Shown here piece by piece: positions 26,319-36,307 of a DNA stretch of 64,000 nucleotides (its first letter is position 1; each line of letters opens with the position of its first letter). Origin of the DNA: an uncultured Lachnospiraceae bacterium (lineage in GTDB: Bacteria > Bacillota > Clostridia > Lachnospirales > Lachnospiraceae); contig CAJOFQ010000004.1 in the NCBI GenBank assembly GCA_905233955.1, forward strand, positions 1-64,000. The letters run 5' to 3'. A program made the translations under genes and the position numbers. The notes under the pieces are model-generated. The model had not been told where the DNA came from and ran no database searches. It saw only the letters and a list, made by a program, of their open reading frames with translations.

Positions 26319-27504
26319 AATTTCTTTTCGAAGGCTCATTTACATTCTCGGAATTTTTATATTATTTCTCAGTGGAACAGTAATTCTGGCAGTTTCCAAC
26401 AGGATGCTCCTGGATGAACTGCTGTGTACACTTATTCTGAATTTTGTTTTTTTGGGAATATTTGTCATCTGCCTGCGCAAAAGCCGTATTACCGGCAAAA
26501 TGGGTTACAGTGGGGCTGATTACAGCAGATTGTTTTTTTATCTTTTCCTGGGATGGGGACTTGCAATAGCCGGGGCGTATATGGATGATTACCTGATGCC
26601 GGAGGGATTCATCGCCTTTGTGTTTTGTACATATTTTTCCGAAGGATTCGCTCTGGGATTAGGGTTGTATTACACAATTGTGGTATGCCTGCTTTGCGGC
26701 AGGGGTACTTATCCAATATATTGCTATACACTGATATTGCTGTGTGATGTATTTTTGGCATCATACCTTAAGGAATTAAAAAAAGAACAGCGGCTTATGC
26801 GCTTTATGATTTCACTCACCACGGGATGTATAAGTGTGTTTATGCCGATGGTTTTCTATTATTTTACATTTGGAAGACTTGACCGCCAGACATTTTTCTC
26901 TGTGGTAACAGAGGCGGTTGTACTGTTTCTTTTTTCGCTTTTTATTTATCCCAGGCTTATAGATTTTAATTTGCGGGAAAAGGCTGTAACCTATGACATA
27001 TTGCTGGATGAAGATTATCCTCTGCAAAAGGAATTTAAGAGATATTCCGAAGTGGAATACCAGCATGCCGCAAAGGTTTCCAGACTGGCTGCAATATGTG
27101 GACGCGAGGTGGGAGCAGACGAGCAGATCTGCGCCATAGGAGGGTTGTACTATAGAATTGGAAAGATGGCAGGCGCGCCGGAGATTGACAATGCCCTGAA
27201 AATTGCCAGTAACCACTGCTTTCCTCCGGAGGTAGTGGCAATACTTGAAGAATACGAGGGCAAAAGACGGCTGCCGCAGACCAGAGAATCAGCTATAGTT
27301 CAAATGGTTAATGCCCTTGTTTTGAAAATAGATTTAATGAACAGCGGCAGTAATACCATGTCTGTTTCCTGGAACAAGGACATGGTGATCTATCAAACTC
27401 TCAATGAATACTCTAATCAAGGCTTTTATGACGAGTCAGGCTTGACGATGAACCAGTTTTTGCGAATACGCGAAAAGCTTGTGCAGGAGGAAATGTCCGG
27501 ATGA
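26296..27504 (+). CDS. Degenerate PgpH/7TM-HD-like membrane protein
   Basis: A 402-residue protein sitting between phoH and ybeY, where Firmicutes keep the c-di-AMP phosphodiesterase PgpH. It has about seven hydrophobic segments (about 12-230) and a C-terminal HD-like domain beginning YQHAAKVSRLAA. Two differences stand out: the roughly 250-residue extracellular 7TMR-HDED domain of PgpH is absent, and the HD pair of the YYHDIGK motif is replaced by Tyr286-Arg287 (GLYYRIGKM). The late Asp motif also reads VNAL. It is therefore probably catalytically dead. ATG 26296 is chosen over an in-frame start at 26230 because that lies deep in phoH. Confidence 0.75.
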   Translation: MREIEEPRISFRRLIYILGIFILFLSGTVILAVSNRMLLDELLCTLILNFVFLGIFVICLRKSRITGKMGYSGADYSRLFFYLFLGWGLAIAGAYMDDYLMPEGFIAFVFCTYFSEGFALGLGLYYTIVVCLLCGRGTYPIYCYTLILLCDVFLASYLKELKKEQRLMRFMISLTTGCISVFMPMVFYYFTFGRLDRQTFFSVVTEAVVLFLFSLFIYPRLIDFNLREKAVTYDILLDEDYPLQKEFKRYSEVEYQHAAKVSRLAAICGREVGADEQICAIGGLYYRIGKMAGAPEIDNALKIASNHCFPPEVVAILEEYEGKRRLPQTRESAIVQMVNALVLKIDLMNSGSNTMSVSWNKDMVIYQTLNEYSNQGFYDESGLTMNQFLRIREKLVQEEMSG

Positions 27505-28007
27505 CAATAATGCTTGAGGAAGAGACAGATAAACAAAAGGAATTTGATTTTGAATATCGTTCACTCATTGAAAATGTAGTAAAGACAGCTCTTGAATCTG
27601 AGGGCTTTCCCGACCAGGTTCAGATTTCTGTAACCCTTACAGATGAAGAGCATATAAAAGAGATAAACAAGAATTTTAGAAATATTGACAGCCCGACAGA
27701 TGTACTCTCATTTCCCATGCTGGAGTTTGATGGAGATGGTTATGGGTATGAGCATGTGGATTTTAACAGTGTGGATTACGATATTGACACCGATGAACTT
27801 TTGATGGGAGATATAGTATTGTGTATCCACAGGGTTTTTTCCCAGGCCGAAGAGTACGGTCATTCAACTCAGAGAGAGTTTGCGTTTTTATTGGTTCACA
27901 GTATGCTTCATTTGTCAGGCTATGATCATATTGATGAAAACGACACTTTAGTTATGGAGGACAGGCAAAGACAGATCATGAATACTCTGGGAATATCCAG
28001 ATCATAA
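27501..28007 (+). CDS. ybeY: rRNA maturation endoribonuclease YbeY
   Basis: A 168-residue zinc-dependent RNase for 16S rRNA 3' maturation and ribosome quality control. The zinc motif HxxxHxxxxxH is HSMLHLSGYDH (about residues 133-143). INKNFRNIDSPTDVLSFPM earlier is the substrate-groove signature. A short insertion (about 78-95, YGYEHVDFNSVDYDIDTD) precedes the conserved GDIVLC segment. The ATG overlaps the upstream stop (ATGA). A DUF3048 lipoprotein gene follows after 14 bases. Confidence 0.95.
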   Translation: MTIMLEEETDKQKEFDFEYRSLIENVVKTALESEGFPDQVQISVTLTDEEHIKEINKNFRNIDSPTDVLSFPMLEFDGDGYGYEHVDFNSVDYDIDTDELLMGDIVLCIHRVFSQAEEYGHSTQREFAFLLVHSMLHLSGYDHIDENDTLVMEDRQRQIMNTLGISRS

Positions 28008-28021
28008 AAAGGAGGTTGATC

Positions 28022-29176
28022 ATGAAAAAAAGAAAACTGATCGCTGCAAAACACATTTTACTGACTACAGGAGTGGTTCTGCTTGGGGCTGCTATGATTA
28101 CTGCCTGCGGCAAAAAGGAGACTGCCGTCGTAGATGATGATCTGACGGAGGAAATAGAAGAAGAGGAAGAGCTTGATTATGAAGAGCTGGAGGAAGATGA
28201 CGGGAATTTAAGTCTTTTGACCAATGAACCTCTGAGAGACGAGCGGGTAGGCAAGCGACCGGTTTCTATCATGATTGAAAATACTAAAATGGCGCTGCCT
28301 CAATATGGCCTGAATGAGGCCGGTGTGGTGTATGAGTGCCCGGCAGAGGGTGGCATCACCAGATTTTTGGCTTTTTTCGACGATTATGATAATATGGATA
28401 GGATAGGCAATGTCAGAAGCTGCAGACCCTATTATGCTTATATTGCTGCTGAGTATGATTCGGTCTATGTGCATTATGGTCAGTCAGTGCAGGGCAAGGA
28501 GGTACTTTCTGCCGGAGTAGTTGACGATCTTAATGGTTTGGACGGCTCTGTGGAAAGAGTGGTATTCTATCGTTCTACAGATAAAAAAGCTCCTCACAAC
28601 GCCTATACCAGTACAGAAGGTATCAATAACGGTATAGAGGCCAAAGGATATGCTGCCGATTACGAGGATGAGAATCCTAAGGGACATTTCCTGTTCGCAG
28701 AGGAATCCAATGATCTGGAGGATGGAGAGGACGCCCAGAAGGTCAGCTTGTATTTTCCTACCAATGACCCTTATTATGTGTATGACGAGGACGAACAGCT
28801 CTACACCAGATATCAGTTTGGAGCAGCGGAGACAGACGCTGTAGACGGCAACAATGTAAAAGCTGCCAATCTTATTTTACAGAATGTATCAAGTTCCATA
28901 TATCCGGGGACTGAATATCTGGATATCACACTTACAGGCAGCGGCGAGGGCAAGTTCATCACCAGGGGCAAGGCCTGTGATATTACCTGGAAAAAAGAAT
29001 CTACAAATGATATTACACATTATTATTATGAAAATGGAGATGAGATTGAATTAAACGCCGGCCAGACATGGGTACACCTTATTGAGAATGCTGGTGTAAG
29101 CAGGTGTACTATTGAAGGGGCAGATGGTGAAAGTTCAACCGACAGCACTGAGGATACCGTAAGCACCACGGATTAA
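28022..29176 (+). CDS. DUF3048 domain-containing lipoprotein (YerB-like)
   Basis: A 384-residue secreted lipoprotein. The signal peptide ends in the lipobox MITAC (about Cys25), followed by an acidic linker (DDDLTEEIEEEEELDYEELEEDD, given in part). The rest is DUF3048: RPVSIMIENTKMALPQYGLN, GITRFLAFFDDYD, GNVRSCRPYYAYIAAEYD and the C-terminal ITWKKE. YerB in Bacillus is a family member of unknown function. AAAGGAGG 6 bases upstream selects ATG 28022 over TTG 28016. It lies in the ybeY-flippase run. Confidence 0.88.
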   Translation: MKKRKLIAAKHILLTTGVVLLGAAMITACGKKETAVVDDDLTEEIEEEEELDYEELEEDDGNLSLLTNEPLRDERVGKRPVSIMIENTKMALPQYGLNEAGVVYECPAEGGITRFLAFFDDYDNMDRIGNVRSCRPYYAYIAAEYDSVYVHYGQSVQGKEVLSAGVVDDLNGLDGSVERVVFYRSTDKKAPHNAYTSTEGINNGIEAKGYAADYEDENPKGHFLFAEESNDLEDGEDAQKVSLYFPTNDPYYVYDEDEQLYTRYQFGAAETDAVDGNNVKAANLILQNVSSSIYPGTEYLDITLTGSGEGKFITRGKACDITWKKESTNDITHYYYENGDEIELNAGQTWVHLIENAGVSRCTIEGADGESSTDSTEDTVSTTD

Positions 29177-29185
29177 TAATGAATA

Positions 29186-30847
29186 ATGGGAAATGATAAC
29201 AGAGATCGTTCCGATACAGGTTTTCTGGTCCAGGGATCCATACTGGCGGCAGCTTCCATAATAAGCCGTGTGGTTGGTCTGATATACAGACTGCCCATGA
29301 CGGCTATTATTGGAAAGCGGGGAAACGATTTTTACGGAACTGCATTTGAATTATACAATATAATACTGATCATTTCGTCATTTAGTATACCTTTGGCGGT
29401 GTCTAAGCTTGTTGCTTCACGGATGTCGAGGGGACAGACGAAAAACGCCCTTCGTGTATTCCGGGGTTCTTTAGTATTTGCGATTATATCAGGGGGGATG
29501 GCTTCGCTGATAGTTTTCTTTGGAGCTGATTATTTCACCGGAACGCTGCTCAGGACACCGTTATCTGCTATTGCGCTTCGAGTACTGGCTCCGGTTCTTC
29601 TGATAGTGGCTGTAGTTGGAGTCTTTCGAGGTTTTTTTCAGGGACTTCACAGCATGGTTCCAAGTGCCATATCCCAGATAATCGAACAGGTGATTAACGC
29701 TATTGTTTCAGTCGTAGCGGCGTATCTGATGTTTGCCGAAGGACTGAAGGTTGGCGCTGTGCTGGGTGATCCGGATGCTTATGCTGCTGCTTATGGTGCG
29801 GCAGGAGGAACTCTTGGCACTGCATCGGGAGCTGTAGCGGCTTTTGTTGTTATGGCCAGCATTTACTTGCTGTATCGCAGGGTTTTTGCCAGAAAGCTTT
29901 TAAAGGATCATTCCAAGGTCACTGAGAGCTATCGCAGTCTTGTGGGAGTTCTTATAATGACAATAATCCCTGTATTATTGTCAACTACCTTGTATAATGT
30001 AAGCGGAATTATTGATCAGGGTATTTTTAAGAATGTAGCTCTAAGCCAGGGATATGAAGCCAGACAGGTTTCAGAGTGGTGGGGTGTTTTTACTGGTCAG
30101 TACAAGGTTTTGACTAATGTACCGATTTCGATAGCATCAGCTATAGCAGCGTCGTGTGTACCAAGTCTTACTGCTGCCTTCCATCGCAATGATACTAAGA
30201 GCGTAAAAAGACAGATATCCATCGCCACCAGATTTATAATGCTTATTGCTTTTCCATGTGCTGTGGGTATGGGCGTGCTGGGTGGCCCCATTATGATGCT
30301 TTTATTTGCAGACAGCGATAATACCTCTGCCATGATAATGATGACTGGTGCCATAAGTGTAGTCTTTTACTCGCTTTCGACCCTGTCTAACGGAATATTA
30401 CAGGGCATAGACAGGATGCGTATTCCCGTAACAAATGCTGCAATAGCGCTGGTTTTACAGACAGTTTTCCTGTATGGAGCTATGCTGGTTTTGAATCTTC
30501 ACATATATGCTGTTGTACTGGCTAATGCGTTTTATGCGTTTTTGATGTGTATCTTAAATGGCAGTGCAGTAAGCCGATATTCAGGTGTTCGTGTCAATAT
30601 AAAAAGGACATATTTGATTCCATTACAGGCTGCAGTTGTAATGGGAGTGGTAGTGTATCTTGTATACTTGCTGCTGCATGCACTCACCAGATCAAATGCT
30701 ATTTCATGTATTATTTCTATTGGTGTGGGGGCATTCAGTTATTTTATCCTTATTCTGCTGATGAGGGGGATCTCAAAGCGTGAGCTGTATTCCTTCCCCG
30801 GTGGAAGCCTTATGGTATCAGTGGCCGAAAGGTTCGGTCTGCTATGA
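29186..30847 (+). CDS. SpoVB/MurJ-like polysaccharide flippase
   Basis: A 553-residue integral membrane protein of the MOP superfamily with about 14 hydrophobic segments. The N-terminus GSILAAASIISRVVGLIYR is the typical SpoVB/MurJ/YtgP start. Members flip lipid-linked wall precursors or polysaccharide units; SpoVB acts in spore cortex synthesis, but related proteins exist in non-sporeformers. No other sporulation gene is in the window, so a lipid II or polysaccharide flippase is the safer reading. No strong ribosome binding site is visible. Its stop overlaps the next ATG (ATGA). Confidence 0.88.
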   Translation: MGNDNRDRSDTGFLVQGSILAAASIISRVVGLIYRLPMTAIIGKRGNDFYGTAFELYNIILIISSFSIPLAVSKLVASRMSRGQTKNALRVFRGSLVFAIISGGMASLIVFFGADYFTGTLLRTPLSAIALRVLAPVLLIVAVVGVFRGFFQGLHSMVPSAISQIIEQVINAIVSVVAAYLMFAEGLKVGAVLGDPDAYAAAYGAAGGTLGTASGAVAAFVVMASIYLLYRRVFARKLLKDHSKVTESYRSLVGVLIMTIIPVLLSTTLYNVSGIIDQGIFKNVALSQGYEARQVSEWWGVFTGQYKVLTNVPISIASAIAASCVPSLTAAFHRNDTKSVKRQISIATRFIMLIAFPCAVGMGVLGGPIMMLLFADSDNTSAMIMMTGAISVVFYSLSTLSNGILQGIDRMRIPVTNAAIALVLQTVFLYGAMLVLNLHIYAVVLANAFYAFLMCILNGSAVSRYSGVRVNIKRTYLIPLQAAVVMGVVVYLVYLLLHALTRSNAISCIISIGVGAFSYFILILLMRGISKRELYSFPGGSLMVSVAERFGLL

Positions 30848-32085
30848 GTGACATATACGATGTCGCAATAATTGGAGCCGGAGCATCGGGGCTGTTTGCC
30901 GCGATTACCGCAGCAAGGCTGGGCGCTTCCGTCGTTTTACTGGATAAAAATTCTATTGTCGGCCGCAAGTTATTGTCCACGGGGAACGGCCGATGCAATT
31001 TTTTAAATGAATATCAGAGCCTGGAATGCTACAGGACACAGGCGCCTTCAGAGGCCAAAAGGGTACTGGACCACTTGCCGAAAGAGGAGGTGCTTTCTTT
31101 TTTTGATTCAATAGGTATTGCCGCAAAAAGCAGGAATGGCTATTATTATCCATATACCAATCAGGCAAAGGATGTAAGGGATTGTCTGGATATGGAGTTA
31201 AGAAGGCTTGAAATAACTACATTGCTTTCGTCTGATGTAAGGAATTTATCAAAAAAAGATAATTACTTTGAAATATCAGCAAACCAGGATCTATTAAAGG
31301 CAAAAAAATGTATTCTTGCAACCGGAGGAAAGGCGTTTCCCAAAAGCGGAAGCGATGGGTGGGGATATAAAGCCGCGCAAAGCTTTGGACACAGCATAAT
31401 AGAGCCCTTTCCCGCCCTGACGCAGATTTATTCCAATGATAAATCTCCCTTCAAATGGGAAGGTACAAGGATTGATGCGGCAGTAAGCATCATAATAGAC
31501 GACACTGTTGCTGCATCGGATACCGGCGAGATTCAGCTCACCAAAAGCGGAATATCAGGTATTCCGGTATTTAATGTCAGCAGATATGCCGCTATGGCAC
31601 TGAAAAAGAATTATAAAGCCAAGGCGGTTTTGAATTTTTTGCCCCATTTGACTGACAAGGAAGCCTGCCGGATTATGCAGTTTAGATTTTTTGAAAATGG
31701 ATGGGGGAAAAGTGCCCTGGAAGCCATGCGCGGACTTCTGGACATAAAATTATCCGATATGATATTGGATGAACTGGGAATACAAAAAAGCTGTGATGCG
31801 GTATCCCTGGGAACAAAAGCCATTAAAAGCATAGTTGAAAAGTGCCGCGGCTTCGAGCTTGATATAACGGGTACAGGCGATTTTGACAAAGCACAGACAA
31901 CTGCCGGAGGGGTTCCTCTTGCGGAAATTAATCCTGATACTATGGAATCGCGCTTCTGCAGCGGATTATATATATGCGGTGAGCTTTTAGATGTGGATGG
32001 CATATGCGGCGGTTATAATCTTAACTGGGCGTGGGTCAGTGGATATACCTGCGGAGCGGTTTGCAAAATGGAAGCTATGTCATGA
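30844..32085 (+). CDS. NAD(P)/FAD-dependent oxidoreductase (HI0933/BaiN-like)
   Basis: A 413-residue flavoprotein. The N-terminal dinucleotide fold is VAIIGAGASGLFAAITAARLG (residues about 7-27, key GxGxxG). GRKLLSTGNGRCNFLN is the HI0933 family signature, and the C-terminal part has TAGGVPLAEI and GELLDVDGICGGYNLNWAW closing the FAD site. The family (COG2081) includes BaiN, tied to bile acid dehydroxylation, but most members have no known substrate. It overlaps both neighbours by four bases, and the next gene encodes a second, different FAD protein. Confidence 0.9.
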   Translation: MSDIYDVAIIGAGASGLFAAITAARLGASVVLLDKNSIVGRKLLSTGNGRCNFLNEYQSLECYRTQAPSEAKRVLDHLPKEEVLSFFDSIGIAAKSRNGYYYPYTNQAKDVRDCLDMELRRLEITTLLSSDVRNLSKKDNYFEISANQDLLKAKKCILATGGKAFPKSGSDGWGYKAAQSFGHSIIEPFPALTQIYSNDKSPFKWEGTRIDAAVSIIIDDTVAASDTGEIQLTKSGISGIPVFNVSRYAAMALKKNYKAKAVLNFLPHLTDKEACRIMQFRFFENGWGKSALEAMRGLLDIKLSDMILDELGIQKSCDAVSLGTKAIKSIVEKCRGFELDITGTGDFDKAQTTAGGVPLAEINPDTMESRFCSGLYICGELLDVDGICGGYNLNWAWVSGYTCGAVCKMEAMS

Positions 32086-33662
32086 TACAATTAGAGCAGA
32101 TCAAGGTTTCTGTTGAAATAGAAAATCAGACAGAAGAAATAAAAAAAACAGCTTCAAAGAAGCTTAAGATCGATCCGGAAGACATATCAAAGGTCATAAT
32201 TCGAAAAAGGTCTATAGACGCCAGGAGAAAGCCTGATGTTTATTTTTTGTATACAATTGATGTTGAACTGGTATCAGGCAAAAGGCCAAGGCATTACAGA
32301 GGACGCCAGAGGACAAAGGCCCGGTATCAGATTCCTGTATCATCTGTAAAAACAGAATCCAGACCTCTTGTAGTTGGATTTGGTCCGGCAGGAATGTTTG
32401 CGGCATATATATTAGCCCTTGCAGGAGCTAATCCGGTAGTTATTGAAAGGGGCCAGGATGTAAAAAAGCGAATTGAAGATGTGAGAGCCTTTCATGCCAC
32501 AGGCGTGCTTAATGAGTCATCAAATGTTCAGTTTGGAGAAGGGGGAGCAGGAACCTTCTCAGATGGAAAGCTGGTTACTCAAAAGAACGATCACAGCGGT
32601 AGAATGGATTTCATTCTTAAAACCTTTTATGATTTTGGCGCGGATTCTTCTGTGCTCACTGAGGCCAGACCCCATGTTGGAACCGACCGGTTAGTTGAGG
32701 TGGTATCTAATCTCAGAAAAAAGATTATAAGTCTGGGCGGAGATGTAAGATTTGCTTCCTGTATGGATGGTTTGGTGATTGAATCCGGAAGGATAGTTGG
32801 AGCAGGAATTTCGGGGCAGGATGATATTGTTACTGACAGGATAATTCTTGCTATTGGACATTCCGCCAGGGATACATTTCTGGCATTAAGGCAGCAGGGG
32901 ATTGAAATGACTGCAAAACCTTTTGCTGTCGGATTCAGGGTAGAGCACCCCCAAAAGCTTATATCAGAGGCACAGTATGGTAAAAGGGCTTCAAGAATTT
33001 TACCTCCGGCTAATTATCGTCTGTCTGCAAGAAATGACAGCCTGGCATTATACAGCTTTTGTATGTGTCCGGGAGGCTATGTAATAGACGCTTCATCCGA
33101 AGCCGGCAGGCTTTGTGTAAATGGCATGAGCAATTTTGGCAGGGACAGTCAAAATGCCAATAGTGCCATGGTTATGCCTGTAGATGGAAGGTTTTTTGAC
33201 ATGAAAGACCCATTGTCGGGTATGTATTTTCAAAGAGATCTTGAGGAAAAAGCATATAGTCTGGGAAATGGAGCAATACCTCAACAGCTTTGGCAGGATT
33301 ACATTTCCGATAAAAAAAGTACAAGCTACGGAAGGTTTGGCTCGAAGATTAAGGGAAGAGCGGCTTTTGCGAATCTGCGAAGGATTATTTCTGATGAATG
33401 GGACGATATGTTCATTAGTGGAATGAATATGATAAGGGAAAAAATGCCTGAATTCTGGGACGAGGAGATGATACTTTCCGGCATAGAAAGCAGGACATCC
33501 TCACCGGTCAGGATACTCAGGGATGAAGAGATGAAAGGCAGCATACAGGGATTGTATCCATGCGGCGAAGGAGCAGGATATGCCGGTGGAATAATATCTG
33601 CAGCAATGGATGGAATGAAGGCTGCCGAGGCTGTATTGAGGTCCTATGGACACGGAGATTGA
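32082..33662 (+). CDS. FAD-dependent dehydrogenase (COG2509-like)
   Basis: A 526-residue protein. An N-terminal part of about 95 residues without FAD motifs (VEIENQTEEIKKTASKKL and the DARRKPDVYFLYTIDVEL segment) precedes the flavin domain VVGFGPAGMFAAYILALAGA. The signatures SNVQFGEGGAGTFSDGKL, ARPHVGTDRL and the C-terminal GEGAGYAGGIISAAMDG are those of the COG2509 group found next to or near the BaiN-like family in Firmicutes. The substrate is unknown. ATG 32082 gives an ATGA overlap with the preceding gene; the longer in-frame start at 32031 is rejected. Confidence 0.88.
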   Translation: MIQLEQIKVSVEIENQTEEIKKTASKKLKIDPEDISKVIIRKRSIDARRKPDVYFLYTIDVELVSGKRPRHYRGRQRTKARYQIPVSSVKTESRPLVVGFGPAGMFAAYILALAGANPVVIERGQDVKKRIEDVRAFHATGVLNESSNVQFGEGGAGTFSDGKLVTQKNDHSGRMDFILKTFYDFGADSSVLTEARPHVGTDRLVEVVSNLRKKIISLGGDVRFASCMDGLVIESGRIVGAGISGQDDIVTDRIILAIGHSARDTFLALRQQGIEMTAKPFAVGFRVEHPQKLISEAQYGKRASRILPPANYRLSARNDSLALYSFCMCPGGYVIDASSEAGRLCVNGMSNFGRDSQNANSAMVMPVDGRFFDMKDPLSGMYFQRDLEEKAYSLGNGAIPQQLWQDYISDKKSTSYGRFGSKIKGRAAFANLRRIISDEWDDMFISGMNMIREKMPEFWDEEMILSGIESRTSSPVRILRDEEMKGSIQGLYPCGEGAGYAGGIISAAMDGMKAAEAVLRSYGHGD

Positions 33663-33665
33663 TTT

Positions 33666-36305
33666 ATGAGTGATTATTCACCAATGATGCAAAAATATCT
33701 GGAGACTAAGGAAGAATACAAGGACTGTATTCTTTTTTACCGTTTGGGGGATTTTTATGAGATGTTCTTTGAAGATGCAAAGGTTGTATCAAAAGAACTG
33801 GATCTGGTATTGACAGGCAAGAACTGCGGTACAAAAGAAAGAGCCCCCATGTGCGGAGTCCCCTTTCATGCTGCTGATTCTTATGTCAGCCGTCTGGTCA
33901 AGGCAGGCTATAAGGTTGCAATCTGCGAACAGATGGAGGATCCGAAAAATGTCAAAGGTATTGTACCAAGAGAAGTAATAAGAATAGTAACTCCATCTAC
34001 CAATATAGATACGGCAGCACTGTCGGAGGATAAAAATAATTATCTTTGCGCAATTGTTTATCAGGATCAGTGTTTTGGCATGGCTTTTGCGGATGTTTCC
34101 ACAGGAGATTTTTATGCTACAGAGGTATATGATCCTGAGAAAATGCAGGAGGAGTGCAGCAGATTTTCTCCTGCTGAAATAATTGTTAATGAAGCAGCAA
34201 AGAAAAGCGCATCGGATTTTTTCTCGAAAATAAGTGACGACATGGTTCCTGTGTCTGAAATATCACAGGAGGCGCTGGAAGAAAAAAGGGCAGATGAGAT
34301 TATATGTGAACAGTTCAAGGTGAAGAATCTAAGAACCCTTGGACTGGATGCATTAAAAGTCGGTGCCCTTTCCTGTGCAGCTGCACTATCATATCTTCAT
34401 GATACCCAGCATCAAAAGCTGAAGCATATGCGAAAAGTCATTGTTTATTCAGATGCGTCCTTCATGATTTTGGACAATTCTACCAGAAGGAATCTGGAAC
34501 TGACAGAGACGATGCGGGAAAAAGAAAAAAAGGGATCGCTATTCGGTGTTCTGGATCGGACCAGGACTGCCATGGGAGCAAGGCTTTTGAGAAGCTATAT
34601 CGAACAGCCCCTTGTAGATGTTAAAGCTATTAAAAACCGCCAGAACGCAATAGATGAGTTTACCACAAACAAGCCTATGCGCCAGGAACTCAGGGAAGCC
34701 TTAAATGATGTATATGATCTGGAGAGGCTTATAACAAGGGTTTCCTACATGAACGCTAATCCCAGGGACATACTGGCTTTGAAGCAATCCATAGGAGCTA
34801 TCTCAAGGATTCAAAGCCTTATGGAGGATGTAAGATCAGACGCTCTGAATGACATACTAAAGCAACTGGATCCTCTAAGTGATATTCATGACATAATTGA
34901 GGCGTCAATCGCCGATGAACCGCCCATATCCGTGCATGACGGAGGAATTATACGAGATGGTTTTTCAGAAGAGGTAGATCATCTAAGAAAAGCCGGAACA
35001 GATGGTAAAAACTGGCTTGCCAGGCTGGAATTGGATGAAAGGGAAAAGACAGGAATTAAGAACCTTAAGATAAAATACAATAAAGTGTTCGGATATTATC
35101 TTGAGGTTACAAAGTCGAATCTTAACCAGGTACCGGATTATTTTATCCGCAAACAGACTCTCACTAATGCAGAGCGTTTTTTCACTCCGGAATTAAAGGA
35201 ACTGGAGAATACAATACTCGGATCACAGGATCGGCTTGTGCATCTGGAATACGATCTGTACAGCAATATTCTGGGAATTATATTCGAGCAGGTAGAAAAG
35301 ATCCAGCAGCAGGCGAAGCTTTTAGCAAGGCTGGATGTACTTTTGTCCCTTGCCGATGTTGCAGTAAGAAACAGATACACAAAGCCCGAGATCAACAGCA
35401 GTGATGTTATTTTGATAAAGGAGGGCAGGCATCCTGTCATAGAGCAGCATGTAGAGAATTCATTTATTCCCAATGATACAAAGCTGGATGAGGATGATAC
35501 CAGAATAACGATCATTACCGGTCCCAATATGGCAGGCAAATCAACATATATGAGACAGTGCGCTCTAATAGTTTTGATGGCTCAGATTGGAAGCTTTGTG
35601 CCGGCCAGCGAGGCAAGCATAGGTATTGTGGACCGGATTTTTACCAGGGTGGGAGCTTCAGACGATCTGGCGTCAGGACAGAGTACATTCATGGTAGAGA
35701 TGAGTGAGGTTGCTAATATCCTAAACCATGCCACCAGTAAATCTCTTTTGATCCTTGATGAAATAGGAAGAGGAACCAGCACCTTTGACGGACTGGCTAT
35801 AGCCTGGGCTGTGGTAGAATATATCAGTGACAAATCCTTAGTTGGAGCCAAGACCCTGTTCGCAACCCACTACCATGAGCTTACGGAGCTGGAAGGCAGG
35901 CTGGACGGAGTCAAAAACTACTGTATAGCCGTCAAAGAACATGGAGAAGACATTATCTTCCTGCGAAAAATTATTCCCGGAGGTGCGGATAAAAGTTATG
36001 GAATACAGGTTGCCAGGCTTGCAGGGGTTCCGCAGCCTGTTATAGAGCGCGCAAAAAAAATAGTTGAAGAGCTTGTGGAAAATGATGTTGCCGGAGTTAT
36101 TAAGGAGGCTGCTTCCAATAATGATAAAGAAGAAAAAGAGAATAAGCAGCTTTCATTATTCGACAGAACAAAACCTGTAGATGAAAGGCAGAATGCCAAG
36201 GATCAGATTTACAAAGAACTTTTAACCTGTGATGTTAACAATATGACACCTATGGAAGCTCTTTTGAGATTGTCAGAGCTTCAGACCATTGCAAAGGACT
36301 GGTGA
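33666..36305 (+). CDS. mutS: DNA mismatch repair protein MutS
   Basis: An 879-residue mismatch-recognition ATPase. The mispair-binding Phe-X-Glu motif is FYRLGDFYEMFFEDA near residues 20-35. The connector and lever domains follow, then Walker A GPNMAGKSTYMRQ (about 620-632), LILDEIGRGTSTFDGLAIAW (Walker B and signature) and ATHYHELTELE. The C-terminal extension ends TPMEALLRLSELQ, the usual dimer/MutL-contact tail. It starts 3 bases after the FAD gene and is followed directly by mutL. Length and motifs are all normal. Confidence 0.97.
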   Translation: MSDYSPMMQKYLETKEEYKDCILFYRLGDFYEMFFEDAKVVSKELDLVLTGKNCGTKERAPMCGVPFHAADSYVSRLVKAGYKVAICEQMEDPKNVKGIVPREVIRIVTPSTNIDTAALSEDKNNYLCAIVYQDQCFGMAFADVSTGDFYATEVYDPEKMQEECSRFSPAEIIVNEAAKKSASDFFSKISDDMVPVSEISQEALEEKRADEIICEQFKVKNLRTLGLDALKVGALSCAAALSYLHDTQHQKLKHMRKVIVYSDASFMILDNSTRRNLELTETMREKEKKGSLFGVLDRTRTAMGARLLRSYIEQPLVDVKAIKNRQNAIDEFTTNKPMRQELREALNDVYDLERLITRVSYMNANPRDILALKQSIGAISRIQSLMEDVRSDALNDILKQLDPLSDIHDIIEASIADEPPISVHDGGIIRDGFSEEVDHLRKAGTDGKNWLARLELDEREKTGIKNLKIKYNKVFGYYLEVTKSNLNQVPDYFIRKQTLTNAERFFTPELKELENTILGSQDRLVHLEYDLYSNILGIIFEQVEKIQQQAKLLARLDVLLSLADVAVRNRYTKPEINSSDVILIKEGRHPVIEQHVENSFIPNDTKLDEDDTRITIITGPNMAGKSTYMRQCALIVLMAQIGSFVPASEASIGIVDRIFTRVGASDDLASGQSTFMVEMSEVANILNHATSKSLLILDEIGRGTSTFDGLAIAWAVVEYISDKSLVGAKTLFATHYHELTELEGRLDGVKNYCIAVKEHGEDIIFLRKIIPGGADKSYGIQVARLAGVPQPVIERAKKIVEELVENDVAGVIKEAASNNDKEEKENKQLSLFDRTKPVDERQNAKDQIYKELLTCDVNNMTPMEALLRLSELQTIAKDW

Positions 36306-36307
36306 TT

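Noticed and set aside
36302..36307. GTG start for mutL
   Set aside because: It would overlap the mutS stop neatly, but ATG 36308 gives the usual MutL N-terminus; the difference is two residues and cannot be settled from sequence.
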